A DNA stretch of 64,000 nucleotides from NCBI RefSeq assembly GCF_003858645.1, contig NZ_RQJP01000004.1, positions 372,001-436,000 on the forward strand. The letters run 5' to 3'. The position numbers and the translations under genes were made by a program. Source of the DNA: Larkinella knui. Its GTDB lineage: Bacteria; Bacteroidota; Bacteroidia; Cytophagales; Spirosomataceae. Shown here in pieces: positions 52,696 through 60,731 of the stretch; position 1 is the stretch's first letter; each line of letters opens with the position of its first letter. The notes below the pieces were generated by a model that was given only the letters and a program-made list of their open reading frames with translations, ran no database searches and was not told the origin of the DNA.

Positions 52696-54198
52696 TTAAG
52701 CCGTTTGCATCGTCTGTAACAACCCTTCCCCAATCACCCGGTCGTTCGATAATCGGGGCACTTTGTTCTGGCCGCCCAGCTTGCCCTGCGCCTTCATATA
52801 ATTGCGGAACGTTTCGCGGGGCAAAACCGTCAGCTTCAGCGGACGCAGGATGCTGCCCGAAATCAGGTCTTTGTAATAAACGTTTAATTCGGTCAACCGG
52901 CGGTCGAGGTCGCGGACAAAAGCGTCGGCATCGTGGGGGGGCGTGGCAAATTCAACGAACCACTCGTGATACGGCAGCCCTTCGGCGGGCGTCACCATCG
53001 GCGCCACTGTAAACTCGACCACTTCGGTTTCCGGATGCCGTTCCATCGCGTCTTTTAATGCTTTTTCGACTTCCTCACCAATGACGTGCTCGCCAAACGC
53101 CGAGATAAAGTGCTTGATGCGACCGGTTACCAGCAGACGGTACGGATCATTCGAAACAAATTTGACGGTATCGCCGAGCGAATAGCCCCACAAACCGGCA
53201 TTGTTGTGAATAACCACCGCATAATTCTTGCCTAACTCGACCTGATCGATGGTCAGTCGGCGGGGATTTTTGGAAAAATAATCTTCAGCCGGAATGAATT
53301 CGAAGAAAATACCACTGTTCAGCATCATCAGCAGCCCTTGTTCCGTCTGCGTATCCTGGTAGGCGATAAAGCCCTCCGAAGCCGGATAGGTTTCAATGCT
53401 ATCCACTTTCTTGCCAATGGATTCGTACAATTTTGCCCGGTACGGTTCGAAGTTGACACCGCCGTAGACAAACAGCGAAAAGTCCGGAAAAACATCCTTG
53501 ATTTTCTTGCCCGTGCGCGCCTGAATCCGGTCGAAATACATCTGAACCCAAGGCGGAATGCCCGAAATGAGCGACATCGGCTGCGTCAGTGTTTCGTCGA
53601 TGATGCGCTCCAGTTTGGTTTCCCAATCCTCAATCGTGTTGGTTTCGTAGGAGGGCAACTGGTTGGTGCGCAGATAGGCCGGAACGTGGTGGTTCGAAAT
53701 ACCGGAAAGCCGCCCGATGTTGATGCCATTTTTAACCACCAGCTCGGGGCTGCCCGACAAAAAAATGAGTTTTTTGTCCAGAAAAGCCGCATTGCCGGTT
53801 TCGTGAATGTAGTTCAGGAGGGCGTCGCGGGCCGAGTTGATGTGGTTGGGAATCGACTCTTTCGTGATCGGAATGTATTTGGTTCCGGACGTGGTTCCGG
53901 ACGTTTTGGCAAAATAAACCGGCTTTCCTTTCCACAACACATCCGGTTCGCCGGCCAGAATCCGTTCGATATACGGTTTGAGATCCTCGTAGTCACGAAT
54001 GGGCACGGCCTGACGAAATTCGGGGTACGAATTGATGTCTTTAAACCGGTGATCGCGGCCAAAAGCGGTATTTCTTGCTCCATCGAGCAACGTCTGTAGC
54101 CACCGTTGCTGTGTCTCGCCCGGTCGGTGCATCCACACCTGCTGCCGCTGTACGACATACTGCGCCAGGGGCTTGCTCAAAACTGATCGGATTCCCAT
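52696..54198 (-). CDS. GH3-family acyl-adenylate/amino-acid-conjugating-like protein
   Basis: A 500-residue member of the ANL-related GH3 family (PF03321), well known in plants for conjugating hormones to amino acids and also found in many Bacteroidota, where the substrates are unknown. The ATG at 54198 (MGIRSVLSKPLAQYVV) is preferred over a TTG at 54207. The ATP-binding loop is KTSGTTSGTKYIPITKE (about 95-112); further blocks are YPASEGFIAYQ, YSLGDTVKFVSNDPYRLLVTGRIKHFISAFGEHV and ETFRNYMKAQGKLGGQNKVPRLSNDR. It heads a minus-strand run GH3, ATPase, HNH, dxr. CAAAGGTA (54205-54212) reads TACCTTTG on its strand, a possible -7 element very close to the ATG. Confidence 0.87.
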   Translation of the reverse strand: MGIRSVLSKPLAQYVVQRQQVWMHRPGETQQRWLQTLLDGARNTAFGRDHRFKDINSYPEFRQAVPIRDYEDLKPYIERILAGEPDVLWKGKPVYFAKTSGTTSGTKYIPITKESIPNHINSARDALLNYIHETGNAAFLDKKLIFLSGSPELVVKNGINIGRLSGISNHHVPAYLRTNQLPSYETNTIEDWETKLERIIDETLTQPMSLISGIPPWVQMYFDRIQARTGKKIKDVFPDFSLFVYGGVNFEPYRAKLYESIGKKVDSIETYPASEGFIAYQDTQTEQGLLMMLNSGIFFEFIPAEDYFSKNPRRLTIDQVELGKNYAVVIHNNAGLWGYSLGDTVKFVSNDPYRLLVTGRIKHFISAFGEHVIGEEVEKALKDAMERHPETEVVEFTVAPMVTPAEGLPYHEWFVEFATPPHDADAFVRDLDRRLTELNVYYKDLISGSILRPLKLTVLPRETFRNYMKAQGKLGGQNKVPRLSNDRVIGEGLLQTMQTA

Positions 54199-54385
54199 AC
54201 GCGGCAAAGGTAACTGTTTTTACGCTAATCAATCCCGGCAGAATTGCCGGAACAACCAGATTCCGGACCACTTCGCTACCGGTCTTCCCCTGTATTCCGT
54301 AGCGACATTTCGTTATTAATTTCCCATCATATATAAAAAATAATAAAAATCCAATTATTTAGCGATAGTTGTCTCGAATTATGTA

Positions 54386-54393
54386 TATTTTTG
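54386..54393 (+). promoter_or_regulatory. Candidate -7 element for mreB
   Basis: TATTTTTG matches TAnnTTTG exactly, 47 bases before the mreB ATG. No TTTG occurs at the expected 19-base distance; a TTG is at 54369-54371. Confidence 0.35.
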
Positions 54394-54439
54394 CACCTCC
54401 AAAAACAGGAGCTTCACCGTGCTTGCACGAATATAACGA

Positions 54440-55465
54440 ATGGCACTATTTAACTTTCTCTCAAGCGATATTGCGATTGATCTTGGTACCGCCAATACGC
54501 TGATTATTCACAAAGACCGAATTGTGGTGGATGAGCCTTCGATCATCGCGATGGACAAAATCAATGGAAAAGTCCTGGCGATTGGTCACAAGGCGATGCA
54601 AATGCACGAAAAGACAAACGAAAATATCAAAACAATCCGCCCATTAAAAGACGGTGTCATCGCCGACTTTACGGCCGCTGAGCTGATGATTCGCGGGTTG
54701 ATTAAGATGATCGATACAGGCAACCGGCTGTTTTCACCATCCCACCGGATGGTGATCTGCATTCCGTCTGGTATCACAGAAGTGGAAAAGCGGGCCGTTA
54801 AGGATTCTGCCGAACACGCCGGAGCCAAAGAAGTGTACATGGTTCACGAACCGATTGCAGCCGCCATCGGCATCGGAATCGATATTACCCAGCCCAACGG
54901 CACGATGATCGTCGACATCGGCGGAGGAACCACGGAAATTGCCGTCATTGCCCTTTCCGGTATTGTCTGCGAACAGTCGATCCGGATTGCCGGTGACGTT
55001 TTCACCCGCGACATTGTCGATTACATGCGCCGGGAACACAACCTGCTGATTGGCGAACGATCAGCGGAGCAGATTAAAATGGAAGTGGGGTCGGCTTTGC
55101 CCGAACTCGACAATCCACCGGCCGATTACGAAATCCGGGGCCGCGACTTGATGACCGGTATTCCGAAAGAGATTAAGGTGACCTACAGTGAAATTGCCTA
55201 CGCGCTCGATAAATCCATTTCGAAGATTGAAGAAGCCGTCATGAAGGCGCTGGAAATTTCGCCACCGGAATTATCCGCCGATATTTATACGAACGGAATC
55301 CACCTGACGGGCGGTGGCGCGTTACTGCACGGTCTCGACAAGCGGATTGGAGCAAAAACCAAACTGCCGATCCACGTCGCCGACGATCCGCTAAAAGCCG
55401 TCGTGAAAGGCACCGGCGAGGTCATCAAGAATCTCGATATGTATAAATCCGTCCTAATTAGCTAA
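54440..55465 (+). CDS. mreB: Rod shape-determining protein MreB
   Basis: A 341-residue bacterial actin that forms membrane-attached filaments directing lateral wall synthesis. The phosphate-1 loop is DLGTANTLI (residues 13-21); the phosphate-2 block is MIVDIGGGTTEIAVIALSG; the adenosine block is GIHLTGGGALLHGLDKR near the C-terminus. The start MALFNFLSSDIAIDLGTANT is canonical. Complete and of normal length. It heads mreB-mreC-mreD; an inverted repeat starts at its stop codon and separates it from mreC. Confidence 0.97.
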   Translation: MALFNFLSSDIAIDLGTANTLIIHKDRIVVDEPSIIAMDKINGKVLAIGHKAMQMHEKTNENIKTIRPLKDGVIADFTAAELMIRGLIKMIDTGNRLFSPSHRMVICIPSGITEVEKRAVKDSAEHAGAKEVYMVHEPIAAAIGIGIDITQPNGTMIVDIGGGTTEIAVIALSGIVCEQSIRIAGDVFTRDIVDYMRREHNLLIGERSAEQIKMEVGSALPELDNPPADYEIRGRDLMTGIPKEIKVTYSEIAYALDKSISKIEEAVMKALEISPPELSADIYTNGIHLTGGGALLHGLDKRIGAKTKLPIHVADDPLKAVVKGTGEVIKNLDMYKSVLIS

Positions 55466-55546
55466 ATTATGAACGATGAATGATGGATGATGAACGATGA
55501 GGGAGAATAATGCATCGTTCATCATCCATCATTCATCATTTTTAGC
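55459..55546. repeat. Inverted repeat of ATGAACGATGAATGATGG type between mreB and mreC
   Basis: Core arms 55475-55499 and 55513-55537 are perfect over 25 bases; the pairing continues outward imperfectly and ends in AGCTAAA/TTTAGCT, the left copy of which contains the mreB stop codon. Built of ATGATGAA/ATGAACG units that recur at 60610-60715. It separates two genes that must be co-transcribed, so it may adjust the mreB:mreC ratio. Confidence 0.8.
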
Positions 55547-55552
55547 TCACCT

Positions 55553-56392
55553 ATGTTTGAGTTATTTCAGTTCATCATTCGTAGCCGGAACTTCATTTTG
55601 TTTGTTCTGCTCGAGGTGTTGAGCTTTTATTTTATCATCAATAACAACAATTACTGGAGCGTTCGGTATTTCAACACATCGAACTATTACGCAGCCAAGA
55701 TTCTCGACTGGTCGAACAAGGCCCGTGAATATGCCCGGTTGCGTCAGGTCAACACCGATCTGGCCGAAGAAAACCGGCGGCTCAATACGCTGGTAACCCA
55801 GCTTCAGCAGCTCAAACCGCAAGGGCCGACCAACTACAAAACCGATTCCATTTTTGCGACCCGGTTTCAATACAAAGTGGCGCGGGTCATCAACAACACC
55901 ACCCAACATCCCAATAATTACATTACCCTGGACAAAGGCACTGCCGACGGGATTCAGCCCGGTATGGGCGTGATTTCGCCAACCGGCGTCGTGGGCAAGG
56001 TCAAGATCTGCTCCGAACACATTTCGATTGTAACTTCCATTCTGCACTCGGATTTTATGGTTTCTTCCCGACTTGTTAAAGCCAATGATATTGGACCGGC
56101 AAAATGGGACGGCATTAATCCGCACCGGATGAAGATGCTGTATATTTCGCGCAATACGAAAATGTACCGGGGCGATTCGGTCGTTACATCAGAATACAAT
56201 TCCATTTTTCCATCCGGTATTCTGGTCGGACGCGTCATTCGCGTCGGTGAAATGCCCGATCAAACCTACCACGATGTGACGCTTTCGGTGGGAACCGATT
56301 TCAGCAACCTGTCTTTCGTTTATGTGGTAGAGAATAAATTACAGGGTGAACAGGAAAAACTGGAAAAAACCACCGAGCCGGAAAGAAGATAA
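55553..56392 (+). CDS. mreC: Rod shape-determining protein MreC
   Basis: A 279-residue bitopic periplasmic scaffold that links MreB to the wall synthases. One membrane helix at about 11-30, a coiled coil at about 60-95 (REYARLRQVNTDLAEENRRL ...), then the two beta-barrel domains with the family block YITLDKGTADGIQPGMGVISPTGVVGKV and SSRLVKAND. It ends in a charged tail. 15 bases separate it from mreD. Confidence 0.93.
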   Translation: MFELFQFIIRSRNFILFVLLEVLSFYFIINNNNYWSVRYFNTSNYYAAKILDWSNKAREYARLRQVNTDLAEENRRLNTLVTQLQQLKPQGPTNYKTDSIFATRFQYKVARVINNTTQHPNNYITLDKGTADGIQPGMGVISPTGVVGKVKICSEHISIVTSILHSDFMVSSRLVKANDIGPAKWDGINPHRMKMLYISRNTKMYRGDSVVTSEYNSIFPSGILVGRVIRVGEMPDQTYHDVTLSVGTDFSNLSFVYVVENKLQGEQEKLEKTTEPERR

Positions 56393-56407
56393 AGTCTCTA
56401 TAAACCC

Positions 56408-56914
56408 ATGACGTTACGCGAAATTCTGAACATCTCTTTCCTGTTTGTGCTCTATCTGTCTTTGCAGGTTCTGATTGTCCGGAATTTAGTGTTGTTCGAC
56501 GTTGCGTTCTGTTTCGTTTACGTCGCCTGTATTTTGTTGCTGCCTATGGAAATGAGTCTGTCGGCCACCTTATTAACGGCTTTTGGCGTCGGTATTGTCG
56601 TAGACACGTTTTACAACACCCTGGGGATGCACGCTGCAGCAACGGTCCTGATGGCCTACATTCGCCCGGCGGTGGTGCGGTTTCAGGCGGCTCAACGCGG
56701 ATTCGAAAGCCGGATCATTTTTTCGATCCACGAAATGGGTTCGCGCAATTTCTTCTATTACGTATTGATTCTGACGTTCATCCACCACTTCGCACTCTTC
56801 CTGATCGAAGCCAATAACATTCTTCTTTTTCTCCCCGCGATGGTGAAAATTGTCGCCAGCACGCTGTTTACCTCCGTGTCCATCATGCTGGTCCAGTATT
56901 TTTCGCGGAATTAA
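56408..56914 (+). CDS. mreD: Rod shape-determining protein MreD
   Basis: A 168-residue integral membrane protein with about five helices and no large soluble parts. Position right after mreC, the block GVGIVVDTFYNTLGMHAAATVLMAYIRP and the length support MreD; it stabilises MreC in the elongation machinery. In many bacteria the penicillin-binding protein gene mrdA and rodA follow; here a toxin-antitoxin pair follows instead. Confidence 0.88.
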   Translation: MTLREILNISFLFVLYLSLQVLIVRNLVLFDVAFCFVYVACILLLPMEMSLSATLLTAFGVGIVVDTFYNTLGMHAAATVLMAYIRPAVVRFQAAQRGFESRIIFSIHEMGSRNFFYYVLILTFIHHFALFLIEANNILLFLPAMVKIVASTLFTSVSIMLVQYFSRN

Positions 56915-56944
56915 TTCTTCAACCTTCAGTTCACTTCTTTTTGT

Positions 56945-56952
56945 TATTTTTG
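56945..56952 (+). promoter_or_regulatory. Candidate -7 element for the toxin-antitoxin pair
   Basis: TATTTTTG matches TAnnTTTG exactly, 47 bases before the antitoxin ATG; no good -33 element is seen. Confidence 0.35.
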
Positions 56953-56998
56953 GAGATGTTGATGCGATCGGCATACAAAATCCCGAACTAAACTGCGT

Positions 56999-57232
56999 AT
57001 GAATTACCGAGAGAGAATTGTTGCTGACCACCAAATTATGTTGGGAAAACCGGTGATCAAAGGGACACGAATCACCGTGGAACTGCTCCTGCGCAAAATG
57101 TCTGAAGGCGCAACCATTCCCGATCTGCTCAAAATGTACCCTCATTTGCAGGAAGCCGATGTGCTGGCTGCGTTGATGTATGCTTCAGATTTAATGGCAA
57201 ACGAAGAAATGATTGATTTGTCAGCGGCATGA
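56999..57232 (+). CDS. DUF433-family antitoxin (VapB45-like)
   Basis: A 77-residue protein of the DUF433 family. RIVADHQIMLGKPVIKGTRITVELLLRKMSEG is the family signature; the LGKPVIKGTRITVE segment begins the DNA-binding helix-turn-helix-like fold, and EADVLAALMYASDLM ends it. Such proteins pair with PIN-like toxins, bind their own promoter and neutralise the toxin. Its stop overlaps the toxin start (ATGA at 57229-57232), the standard arrangement. Confidence 0.85.
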   Translation: MNYRERIVADHQIMLGKPVIKGTRITVELLLRKMSEGATIPDLLKMYPHLQEADVLAALMYASDLMANEEMIDLSAA

Positions 57233-57579
57233 TTATCGCAGACGAAAATATTGATCATTCTATCATTGCGGCTTTGCGCTCATCAGGAATTGAAATTTAT
57301 TCCATTTATGAATCGAATCGGGGCATCCGTGATGAAGAAATAATTGAATCATCCCGAAATCCGCCCCGAATTATTTTAACTGAAGATAAAGATTTTGGTG
57401 AGTGGGTCTTTTCCCATCATGTCAATGATATCAGTGTCATTTTTCTGCGTTACCATTTTAAAGATACTCAGGAGATAACTGCTATCGTGTCGAAGTTATT
57501 ATCTGAGCGGTTTGACGAATTTATTGGTTGTTTTACCACAATCACTATCCATAAGATTAGAACAAGAAGATTGAGATAG
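57229..57579 (+). CDS. DUF5615-family PIN-like toxin (VapC45-like)
   Basis: A 116-residue PIN-fold protein. Acidic residues expected at the metal site are visible in MIIADENIDHSII (Asp5, Glu6) and in ILTEDKDFGEWVF; the layout fits DUF5615/Mut7-C-like RNases. As a toxin it would cleave RNA. It overlaps the antitoxin by four bases. The pair is AT-rich (21 of 60 bases G/C at 57241-57300), suggesting it was acquired. RNase activity is inferred from the family only. Confidence 0.82.
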   Translation: MIIADENIDHSIIAALRSSGIEIYSIYESNRGIRDEEIIESSRNPPRIILTEDKDFGEWVFSHHVNDISVIFLRYHFKDTQEITAIVSKLLSERFDEFIGCFTTITIHKIRTRRLR

Positions 57580-57701
57580 CTGCGGACTAAGCAGACGCTC
57601 TTACAAACGGATTTATTGAAGTCCTATTCAATACCGATAAATTCATATATTACGGCTTTTTTGAAATACTACTCCTAAAATCAGCCGAATTTCAACCCCT
57701 T

Positions 57702-59201
57702 ATGCCCACCTACATAGCCGCCATCGACCAGGGCACTACCAGCACCCGTTGCATCGTTTTCGACCGTCAGGGTACCATTGTTTCCATTGGACAAAAAGAA
57801 CATTCCCAGATTTATCCCCAGCCCGGCTGGGTGGAACACGATCCGGAAGAAATCTGGCGCAACACGCAGGAAGTCATCGCGCGGGCTCGGATCAACGCCC
57901 AGATCCAGGCCAGCGACATTGCCGCCGTCGGCATTACGAACCAACGCGAAACCACCGTGGTCTGGAACCGGAAAACCGGAAAACCGTACTACAACGCCCT
58001 GGTCTGGCAGGACACCCGAACCGGCGATTTAGTTGCCAGCTACGCGGAAGAAGGTGGCCAGGATCGGTTTCGGGCGGCCACCGGCCTGCCACTAGCCACG
58101 TATTTTAGCAGCCTGAAAATCAAATGGATCCTGGATCATGTGCCGGAGGTGCGCGACGATGCCGAACGCGGGCTGGCGCTGTTTGGCAACATGGATACCT
58201 TCCTGATCTGGCACCTGACGGGCGGCACTTACAACGGTCTGCACATTACCGACGTTACCAACGCCAGCCGGACGCAGTTGATGAATCTGGAAACGCTGGA
58301 ATGGGACGACGCTCTGCTGGAAGCCTTCGATATTCCGCGGGCGATGTTGCCGCAAATCCGTTCCAGCAGCGAAGTATATGGCACCGTTTCGTCGGAAGTA
58401 TTGCCGGGCGTTCCCATTGCCGGGATTCTGGGCGACCAGCAGGCGGCTTTGGTCGGGCAGACGTGCTTTGAACCGGGACAAGCCAAAAATACCTACGGAA
58501 CCGGCTGCTTTTTGTTGATGAATACCGGCACCGAACTGCGCCATTCGACCTATGGTTTGCTGACGACGGTGGCCTACCGGTTTGGCAATCAGCCCGTTCA
58601 TTACGCGCTGGAAGGCAGTGTGGCCATTGCCGGGGCCCTGGTTCAGTGGCTGCGTGATAACCTGGGTCTGATTTCGACCAGTGCGGAAGTCGATACGCTG
58701 GCGCGAACGGTGGCCGACAATGGCGGGGCCTATTTTGTCCCGGCTTTTTCGGGATTATATGCCCCGTACTGGAAAGCCGACGCGCGGGGTGTCATTGCCG
58801 GTTTGACCCGGTTTGTTACCAAAGGCCACCTGGCGCGGGCGGTTCTGGAAGCCACTGCCTACCAAACCCTCGACGTGGTTCAGGCGATGGAAAAAGATGC
58901 CAATATTCAACTGAGTTCGTTGCGGGTCGATGGCGGAATGACCATCAATGAGTTACTGATGCAGTTTCAGGCCGATATGCTGGGCGTTTCGGTCATTCGT
59001 CCGAAAATGACCGAGACCACGGCGCTCGGTGCGGCTTATGCGGCCGGTCTGGCGGTGGGCTACTGGAGCAACTTTGATGACCTGCGTCAGAACTGGGGTG
59101 TTGACCGGACGTTTGAGCCGGAAATGGCCGAAACTGATCAGCAACGGCTCTACCGCGGCTGGCAAAAAGCCGTTGAACGGTCGTTTGGCTGGGAGAGTTA
59201 A
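57702..59201 (+). CDS. glpK: Glycerol kinase
   Basis: A 499-residue FGGY-family kinase that phosphorylates glycerol to sn-glycerol 3-phosphate using [17 protein letters not shown] (residues 7-20) is the phosphate-binding loop; glycerol-contact residues fall in [40 protein letters not shown] and [17 protein letters not shown] are FGGY signature blocks. Length normal. No glpF or glpD gene is adjacent. Confidence 0.96.
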   Translation: MPTYIAAIDQGTTSTRCIVFDRQGTIVSIGQKEHSQIYPQPGWVEHDPEEIWRNTQEVIARARINAQIQASDIAAVGITNQRETTVVWNRKTGKPYYNALVWQDTRTGDLVASYAEEGGQDRFRAATGLPLATYFSSLKIKWILDHVPEVRDDAERGLALFGNMDTFLIWHLTGGTYNGLHITDVTNASRTQLMNLETLEWDDALLEAFDIPRAMLPQIRSSSEVYGTVSSEVLPGVPIAGILGDQQAALVGQTCFEPGQAKNTYGTGCFLLMNTGTELRHSTYGLLTTVAYRFGNQPVHYALEGSVAIAGALVQWLRDNLGLISTSAEVDTLARTVADNGGAYFVPAFSGLYAPYWKADARGVIAGLTRFVTKGHLARAVLEATAYQTLDVVQAMEKDANIQLSSLRVDGGMTINELLMQFQADMLGVSVIRPKMTETTALGAAYAAGLAVGYWSNFDDLRQNWGVDRTFEPEMAETDQQRLYRGWQKAVERSFGWES

Positions 59202-59208
59202 GCGGTCA

Positions 59209-59244
59209 TCCTGTAGTCACTGAATTAATTCGGTGACTACAGGA
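59209..59244. terminator. Palindromic terminator-like repeat after glpK
   Basis: Arms 59209-59226 and 59227-59244 pair over 18 bases with one mismatch. The element begins eight bases after the glpK stop. No U tract, so efficiency is uncertain; it may be another palindromic repeat element. Confidence 0.6.
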
Positions 59245-59266
59245 GGGCGGTAACCATACTAGTGCG

Positions 59267-59274
59267 TATTTTTG
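59267..59274 (+). promoter_or_regulatory. Candidate -7 element for the exonuclease gene
   Basis: TATTTTTG matches TAnnTTTG exactly, 28 bases before the ATG at 59302. No clear TTTG at the expected distance. Confidence 0.4.
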
Positions 59275-59301
59275 TAGCTGTACCCACGTACGTAACCGGC
59301 T

Positions 59302-60111
59302 ATGACGCATACGCTCATTCTTAAAAAACCACTGGCTTTCTTCGATCTGGAAACAACGGGCATTGACCCGATGAAAGACCGAATCGTTGAAATCAGCATT
59401 GCCAAGGCCCTTCCCAACGGCGAAGTGGTGATAAAAACCCAGCGAATCAATCCTACGATTCCCATTCCCATTGAATCCAGTCTGATTCACGGTATTTACG
59501 ACGAGGATATAAAAGACGAACCACTGTTTAAAACCGTTGCCCGTTCCATGGCTCAGTTTCTGGATGGCTGCGATTTGGGGGGCTATAACTGCAACCGCTT
59601 CGATATTCCGCTTCTGGTGGAAGAATTTCTGCGGGCCAACGTTGATTTTGATCTCAAGAACCGGCGACTCATCGATGTGCAACGGATTTTTCACATGATG
59701 GAGCCGCGTACTCTGAAAGCCGCCTACAAATTCTACTGTGGTAAAGAATTGATCAATGCCCACAGCGCCGAAGCCGATACCCTGGCCACATTTGAGGTGC
59801 TGGAATCGATGGTAGTTCGCTACGACGGCGCCGTTGTTGCCGATGAAAAAGGCAACGAAGTGGTCATCGGCAATGATGTCGATATTCTTAACAAGCTGAT
59901 GCTGAACAATAACGTCGATTTGCGGGGCCATATGGTGTACAATAAAGACGGCAAGGAAGTTGTCAATTTTGGCAAGCACAAAGGCACGCTGGTGGTCGAT
60001 GTGCTGCAAAAAGAACCGTCTTTCTACGACTGGATTCTGAAGAGTGAGTTTCCGCTCGACACCAAACGGAAGCTGACGGAAATAAAACTGCGGATGTTCA
60101 ACAAACGGTGA
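59302..60111 (+). CDS. DnaQ-like 3'-5' exonuclease with C-terminal DUF3820-like domain
   Basis: A 269-residue DEDDh exonuclease. ExoI motif FFDLETTGIDP (Asp, Glu), ExoII region GYNCNRFDIPLLVEEF, and ExoIII HSAEADTLATFEVLE with the His-x4-Asp. After the nuclease domain (about 10-180) the C-terminal part has VNFGKHKGTLVVDVLQKEPSFYDWIL, which resembles the DUF3820 module often attached to such nucleases. Probably a proofreading or repair exonuclease acting on DNA or RNA ends; not the polymerase III epsilon subunit itself as far as the sequence shows. Confidence 0.87.
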   Translation: MTHTLILKKPLAFFDLETTGIDPMKDRIVEISIAKALPNGEVVIKTQRINPTIPIPIESSLIHGIYDEDIKDEPLFKTVARSMAQFLDGCDLGGYNCNRFDIPLLVEEFLRANVDFDLKNRRLIDVQRIFHMMEPRTLKAAYKFYCGKELINAHSAEADTLATFEVLESMVVRYDGAVVADEKGNEVVIGNDVDILNKLMLNNNVDLRGHMVYNKDGKEVVNFGKHKGTLVVDVLQKEPSFYDWILKSEFPLDTKRKLTEIKLRMFNKR

Positions 60112-60151
60112 CACGGACAGAAAACTCACCGGATTGCAAATTGACAAACCA

Positions 60152-60182
60152 TTTGAGTAAGCGGGAATATTACTTAACTTTG
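60152..60182 (+). promoter_or_regulatory. Bacteroidota-type promoter for nuoKLM
   Basis: TTTG (60152-60155), exactly 19 bases, then TAACTTTG (60175-60182): a full match to the housekeeping consensus. Transcription would start near 60189, leaving a leader of about 67 bases before the nuoK ATG at 60256. Confidence 0.75.
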
Positions 60183-60255
60183 CCGGGTCTTCTCCGGCGC
60201 TCAGATAGAAACCAGAACAAGACCGTAACCAGTAGCAATTGAACCCCAGCGTTGT

Positions 60256-60603
60256 ATGCAGCCAACCCAAGTGCCGATTCAAGTGCCCGAAGTCATCCAA
60301 CTGATCGACTTGAAATATTACCTCATCATCAGCACGGCGCTGTTTGTCATCGGCATTATCGGTGTATTGACCCGGCGAAATGCCATCATCATTTTTATGT
60401 CCATTGAGCTGATGCTCAATTCAGTCAATCTGATGCTCATTGCTTTCTCGTCCTACCGGGCCGATCCTACCGGCCAGGTTTTTGTCTTTTTCATCATGGC
60501 AGTTGCCGCGGCCGAAGTGGCTGTCGGGCTCGCCATTATTGTGATGATTTACCGAAATACCCGCTCGATTGACGTCGGGTTACTCAATAAACTCAAATGG
60601 TAA
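60256..60603 (+). CDS. nuoK: NADH-quinone oxidoreductase subunit K
   Basis: A 115-residue MrpC-like membrane subunit of complex I with three helices. The block RNAIIIFMSIELMLNSVNLMLIAFS contains the conserved membrane Glu that belongs to the proton path, and the third helix holds VAAAEVAVGLAIIVMIYR with a second conserved Glu. The N-terminus is longer than in E. coli by about 15 residues. It is the first gene after a strong promoter; nuoJ, which usually precedes it, is not here. Confidence 0.95.
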   Translation: MQPTQVPIQVPEVIQLIDLKYYLIISTALFVIGIIGVLTRRNAIIIFMSIELMLNSVNLMLIAFSSYRADPTGQVFVFFIMAVAAAEVAVGLAIIVMIYRNTRSIDVGLLNKLKW

Positions 60604-60609
60604 GTATTT

Positions 60610-60715
60610 AATGATGAAGTATGAACGATGGATGATGAATTCAATTAATTCATCATCGCCAAGTTTCCCGTTGTAATTCATCATTCATAACTCATCATTC
60701 ATCATTCAAAATAAC
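60610..60715. repeat. Palindromic ATGATGAA-type repeat between nuoK and nuoL
   Basis: Contains an 11-base perfect stem (60631-60641 with 60647-60657) and outer complementary runs of ATGATGAAGTATGAACGATGG and TTCATCATTC type. The units match those between mreB and mreC (55459-55546), so the two are probably members of one repeat family. No gene lies in the gap. Confidence 0.65.
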
Positions 60716-60731
60716 GCTATAGCTCTAAGAA

